From NCBI GenBank assembly GCA_017453065.1, contig JAFTKW010000015.1, positions 124,001-188,000 on the forward strand: a DNA stretch of 64,000 nucleotides. Reading direction: 5' to 3'. This stretch comes from Lachnospiraceae bacterium. Lineage in GTDB: Bacteria > Bacillota > Clostridia > Lachnospirales > Lachnospiraceae. Positions 61,953-64,000 of the stretch are shown here, piece after piece. A program made the translations under genes and the position numbers. Position 1 is the first letter of the stretch; each line of letters begins with the position of its first letter. The notes below the pieces were generated by a model that made no database searches, was not told the DNA's origin, and saw only the letters and a list, made by a program, of their open reading frames with translations.

Positions 61953-63437
61953 ATGATTAATTTACCGCAGGTAAAAGTCGGCGTGGTTGCAGTTTCTCGT
62001 GACTGTTTCCCAGAATCTTTGTCCGTTAACAGAAGAAAAGCGTTAATGGAAGCTTACACAAAAAAATATGGCACAGAAGGCGTTTATGAGTGCCCTATCT
62101 GTATCGTAGAAAGTGAAATTCACATGGTTCAGGCTCTTGAGGATATCAAGAAAGCTGGATGTAACGCTCTTTGCGTATATCTTGGAAATTTTGGTCCTGA
62201 AATCAGTGAAACACTTCTTGCAAAACATTTCGATGGTCCTGCAATGTTCATCGCAGCAGCAGAAGAAAGCCAGAACGACCTTATGGATGGCCGTGGCGAT
62301 GCTTACTGCGGTATGCTCAACGCTAGCTACAACTTAAAGCTTCGCGGCGTAAAGGCATATATCCCAGAGTATCCAGTTGGCGATGCTGACAAGTGTGCTG
62401 ACATGCTCAACGAGTTCCTTCCAATCGCAAGAGCAATCATCGGCCTTTCCGATCTCAAGATTATCAGTTTTGGTCCTAGACCACTTAACTTCCTTGCTTG
62501 TAATGCTCCTATCAAACAGCTTTACAACCTTGGCGTTGAGATTGAAGAGAACTCCGAACTTGACTTGTTCGAAGCTTTCAAGAAACATGACAATGACCCT
62601 CGTATCCCTGCAAAGGTAAAAGAGATGGAAGAAGAACTTGGCGCTGGAAATTTGCAGCCAGATAGTCTTCCAAAACATGCTCAGTATGAACTTACTTTGC
62701 TTGACTGGGTAGAGGAACATAGAGGATACAGAAAATACGTTGCTATCGCTGGCAAGTGCTGGCCTGCATTCCAGACACAGTTCGGTTTCGTTCCTTGCTA
62801 TGTAAATAGCCGTCTCACAGGTATGGGAATCCCTGTTTCCTGTGAAGTAGATATCTATGGATGTCTCAGTGAGTTCATCGGAACATGTGTATCTGAAGAT
62901 GCTGTTACACTTCTTGATATCAACAACTCTGTTCCAGCTGATATGTATGCTGAATCCATCAAGGGACAGTTTGACTATACACATGAAGATACCTTCATGG
63001 GCTTCCACTGTGGAAATACAAACTCCAAGAAATTGGCATTCTGCAGCATGAAATATCAGAAGATTATGGCTAGAAACCTTCCTATCGAGGTTACTCAGGG
63101 AACACTTGAAGGCGATATCGCTCCTGGCGACATCACATTCTTCCGTCTCCAGAGTACAGCAGACTGCAAGCTTCGTGCTTACATCGCTCAGGGTGAAGTT
63201 CTTCCAGTTGCTACTAAGTCCTTCGGTGCAATCGGCGTATTCGCTATCCCAGAGATGGGCAGATTCTACCGCCATGTATTGATCGAGAAGAATTATCCTC
63301 ACCATGGTGCGGTTGCATTCGGTCACTTTGGAAAGGCTCTCTACGAAGTATTCAAATATGTAGGCGTTCCAGTAGAAGATTTGAACTTCAACCAGCCTAA
63401 GGGAATGATGTATCCTACAGAGAATCCTTTCAAATAA
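61953..63437 (+). CDS. L-fucose/L-arabinose isomerase-family protein
   Basis: The start at 61953 is preferred over the ATG at 61947 because AAGGAGG at 61938 lies too close to the latter. The 494-residue product follows the L-fucose/L-arabinose isomerase family (KVGVVAVSRDCFPESLS, LCVYLGNFGPE, AGKCWPAFQTQFG, SCEVDIYG, FHCGNT). The glutamate in CEVD and the His in FHCGN are likely metal ligands. It would convert an aldose to the ketose used by the kinase. A strong terminator follows. Confidence 0.85.
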   Translation: MINLPQVKVGVVAVSRDCFPESLSVNRRKALMEAYTKKYGTEGVYECPICIVESEIHMVQALEDIKKAGCNALCVYLGNFGPEISETLLAKHFDGPAMFIAAAEESQNDLMDGRGDAYCGMLNASYNLKLRGVKAYIPEYPVGDADKCADMLNEFLPIARAIIGLSDLKIISFGPRPLNFLACNAPIKQLYNLGVEIEENSELDLFEAFKKHDNDPRIPAKVKEMEEELGAGNLQPDSLPKHAQYELTLLDWVEEHRGYRKYVAIAGKCWPAFQTQFGFVPCYVNSRLTGMGIPVSCEVDIYGCLSEFIGTCVSEDAVTLLDINNSVPADMYAESIKGQFDYTHEDTFMGFHCGNTNSKKLAFCSMKYQKIMARNLPIEVTQGTLEGDIAPGDITFFRLQSTADCKLRAYIAQGEVLPVATKSFGAIGVFAIPEMGRFYRHVLIEKNYPHHGAVAFGHFGKALYEVFKYVGVPVEDLNFNQPKGMMYPTENPFK

Positions 63438-63501
63438 GGCGAAGGCTTTGCTGATTGGTTCGAAGGAACGTTCATAAATAGGTAAATAAACGAGTTTCTT
63501 T

Positions 63502-63542
63502 AAAACCTCCACCAACCCTCAAATGGGTCGGTGGAGGTTTTT
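63502..63542 (+). terminator. Intrinsic terminator of the sugar operon
   Basis: AAAACCTCCACC and GGTGGAGGTTTT form a 12-bp stem that continues with ACCC/GGGT inside. Five T residues follow the stem base. Confidence 0.92.
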
Positions 63543-63549
63543 GCAGTTA

Positions 63550-63885
63550 GAAGGGGCCGTAGTGCCCAAAGAATTTAGGAATTGGGTCTAGGGAGGCTGG
63601 GAAGTGGCCGTGGTACCCAAAGAATCTAGGAATTGGGTCTAGGAAGGCTGAGAAGTGGCCGTGGTGCCCAAAGAATTTAGGAATTGGGTCTAGGAAGGCT
63701 GAGAAGTGACTGTGGTACCCAAAGAATCTAGGAATTGGGTCTAGGTAGGCTTGAGAAGTGACTGTGGTGCCCAAAGAATCTAGAAATTGGGTCTAGGTAG
63801 GCTGAGAAGAGGCCGTGGTGCCCAAAGAATTTAGGAATTGGGTCTAGGGAGGCTGAGAAGGAACTGTGAGACCCAAAAAGAATGA
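63550..63885. repeat. Tandem array of about six 51-bp repeats plus a partial one
   Basis: Units begin at 63550, 63601, 63652, 63703, 63755 and 63806, with a degenerate copy from 63857. Five are 51 bp; the fourth has one extra base (52 bp). Each contains CCCAAAGAAT and AATTGGGTCTAGG, an imperfect inverted repeat. Copies differ at a few positions only. The reverse strand reads a 17-residue repeat (LDPIPKFFGHHGHF) for four units, but the extra base breaks that frame and no ribosome site was seen, so I treat the array as non-coding. Confidence 0.88.
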
Positions 63886-63916
63886 CTAGATTTGGTTTGG
63901 TAGAAAGTTAATTGGG

Positions 63917-64000
63917 TTACATGAAATGCTGAGCTATGATTTCTCGGATTTTGTGCATAGTTAAAGGGGAAGAATTGTCCTCGTATGTGGTAATGAGCTG
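63917..64000 (-). other. Possible C-terminal end of a reverse-strand gene (cut by window end)
   Basis: The reverse frame is open from the window end for 27 codons to a stop at 63917. The peptide contains SSPLTMHKIREIIAQHF. It may be the end of a gene that begins beyond the window, but the length is too short to decide. No family is claimed. Confidence 0.2.

Noticed and set aside
63547..63774. Reverse-strand 75-residue repeat protein in the 51-bp array
   Set aside because: One unit has an extra base, so the frame fails in the upstream units, and no ribosome site or start context is seen.
63917..64000. IS21-type transposase start (MHKIREII)
   Set aside because: The frame stops after 13 further codons, and no inverted repeats or second gene are visible.

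Overview
The window looks like part of the chromosome of a low-to-mid GC, Gram-positive anaerobe, most likely a clostridial Lachnospiraceae-type bacterium. This is inferred from AGGAGG-type ribosome binding sites, a lipobox-bearing MetQ, GH25 cell-wall lysozymes with Ig-like repeats, ClpX with a zinc finger, a Csp-like subtilase and several membrane families common in that group (DUF6077-, DUF6020- and DUF6056-like). No tRNA, rRNA, CRISPR array or complete insertion sequence was seen.

About two thirds of the window (1-45712) is a very large cell-surface polysaccharide locus, mostly on the + strand. Positions 1-6976 hold an EpsG-type polymerase and six glycosyltransferases, closed by a terminator. 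Positions 7069-18759 hold a second unit: a methyltransferase, an ABC transporter with fused membrane and ATPase parts, an SGNH hydrolase, a GtrII/GtrB side-chain glucosylation pair, an acyltransferase, a WecE-type sugar aminotransferase and three membrane proteins, two of which look like halves of one DUF6077-type gene. A bidirectional terminator separates this from a reverse-strand, divergent SGNH-like protein. Positions 19909-37250 form a third unit: a giant membrane-anchored GH25 lysozyme, rmlB, rmlA, a second GH25 lysozyme, rmlC, the Wzm/Wzt exporter, a methyltransferase-kinase-like protein and two large GT2 proteins. Positions 37257-45712 carry phosphoglucomutase (glucose-1-phosphate for RmlA), more GT2 enzymes, a polyprenyl-phosphate sugar phosphotransferase and glmS.

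Read together, the locus makes dTDP-sugars (rhamnose and probably a 4-amino-4,6-dideoxyhexose), starts a chain on a polyprenyl carrier, extends it with rhamnosyltransferase-like GT2 enzymes and exports it through Wzm/Wzt. The 692-aa protein after Wzt resembles the WbdD-type chain-terminating methyltransferase-kinase of ABC-exported O-antigens. That is my leading candidate for an undescribed Gram-positive system. The two lysozymes inside the same operon suggest that wall opening is coupled to export.

Positions 45713-58441 hold housekeeping and transport genes: an HtrA protease, ClpX, a Csp-like subtilase, aroA (reverse strand, overlapping the subtilase end), the metQNI methionine importer and two GT-C-like membrane proteins. 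Positions 58441-63437 hold a LacI-family regulator divergent from a sugar operon (xylulokinase-like kinase, DUF4867 protein, L-fucose/L-arabinose isomerase-like protein). The window ends in a tandem array of 51-bp repeats of unknown role.
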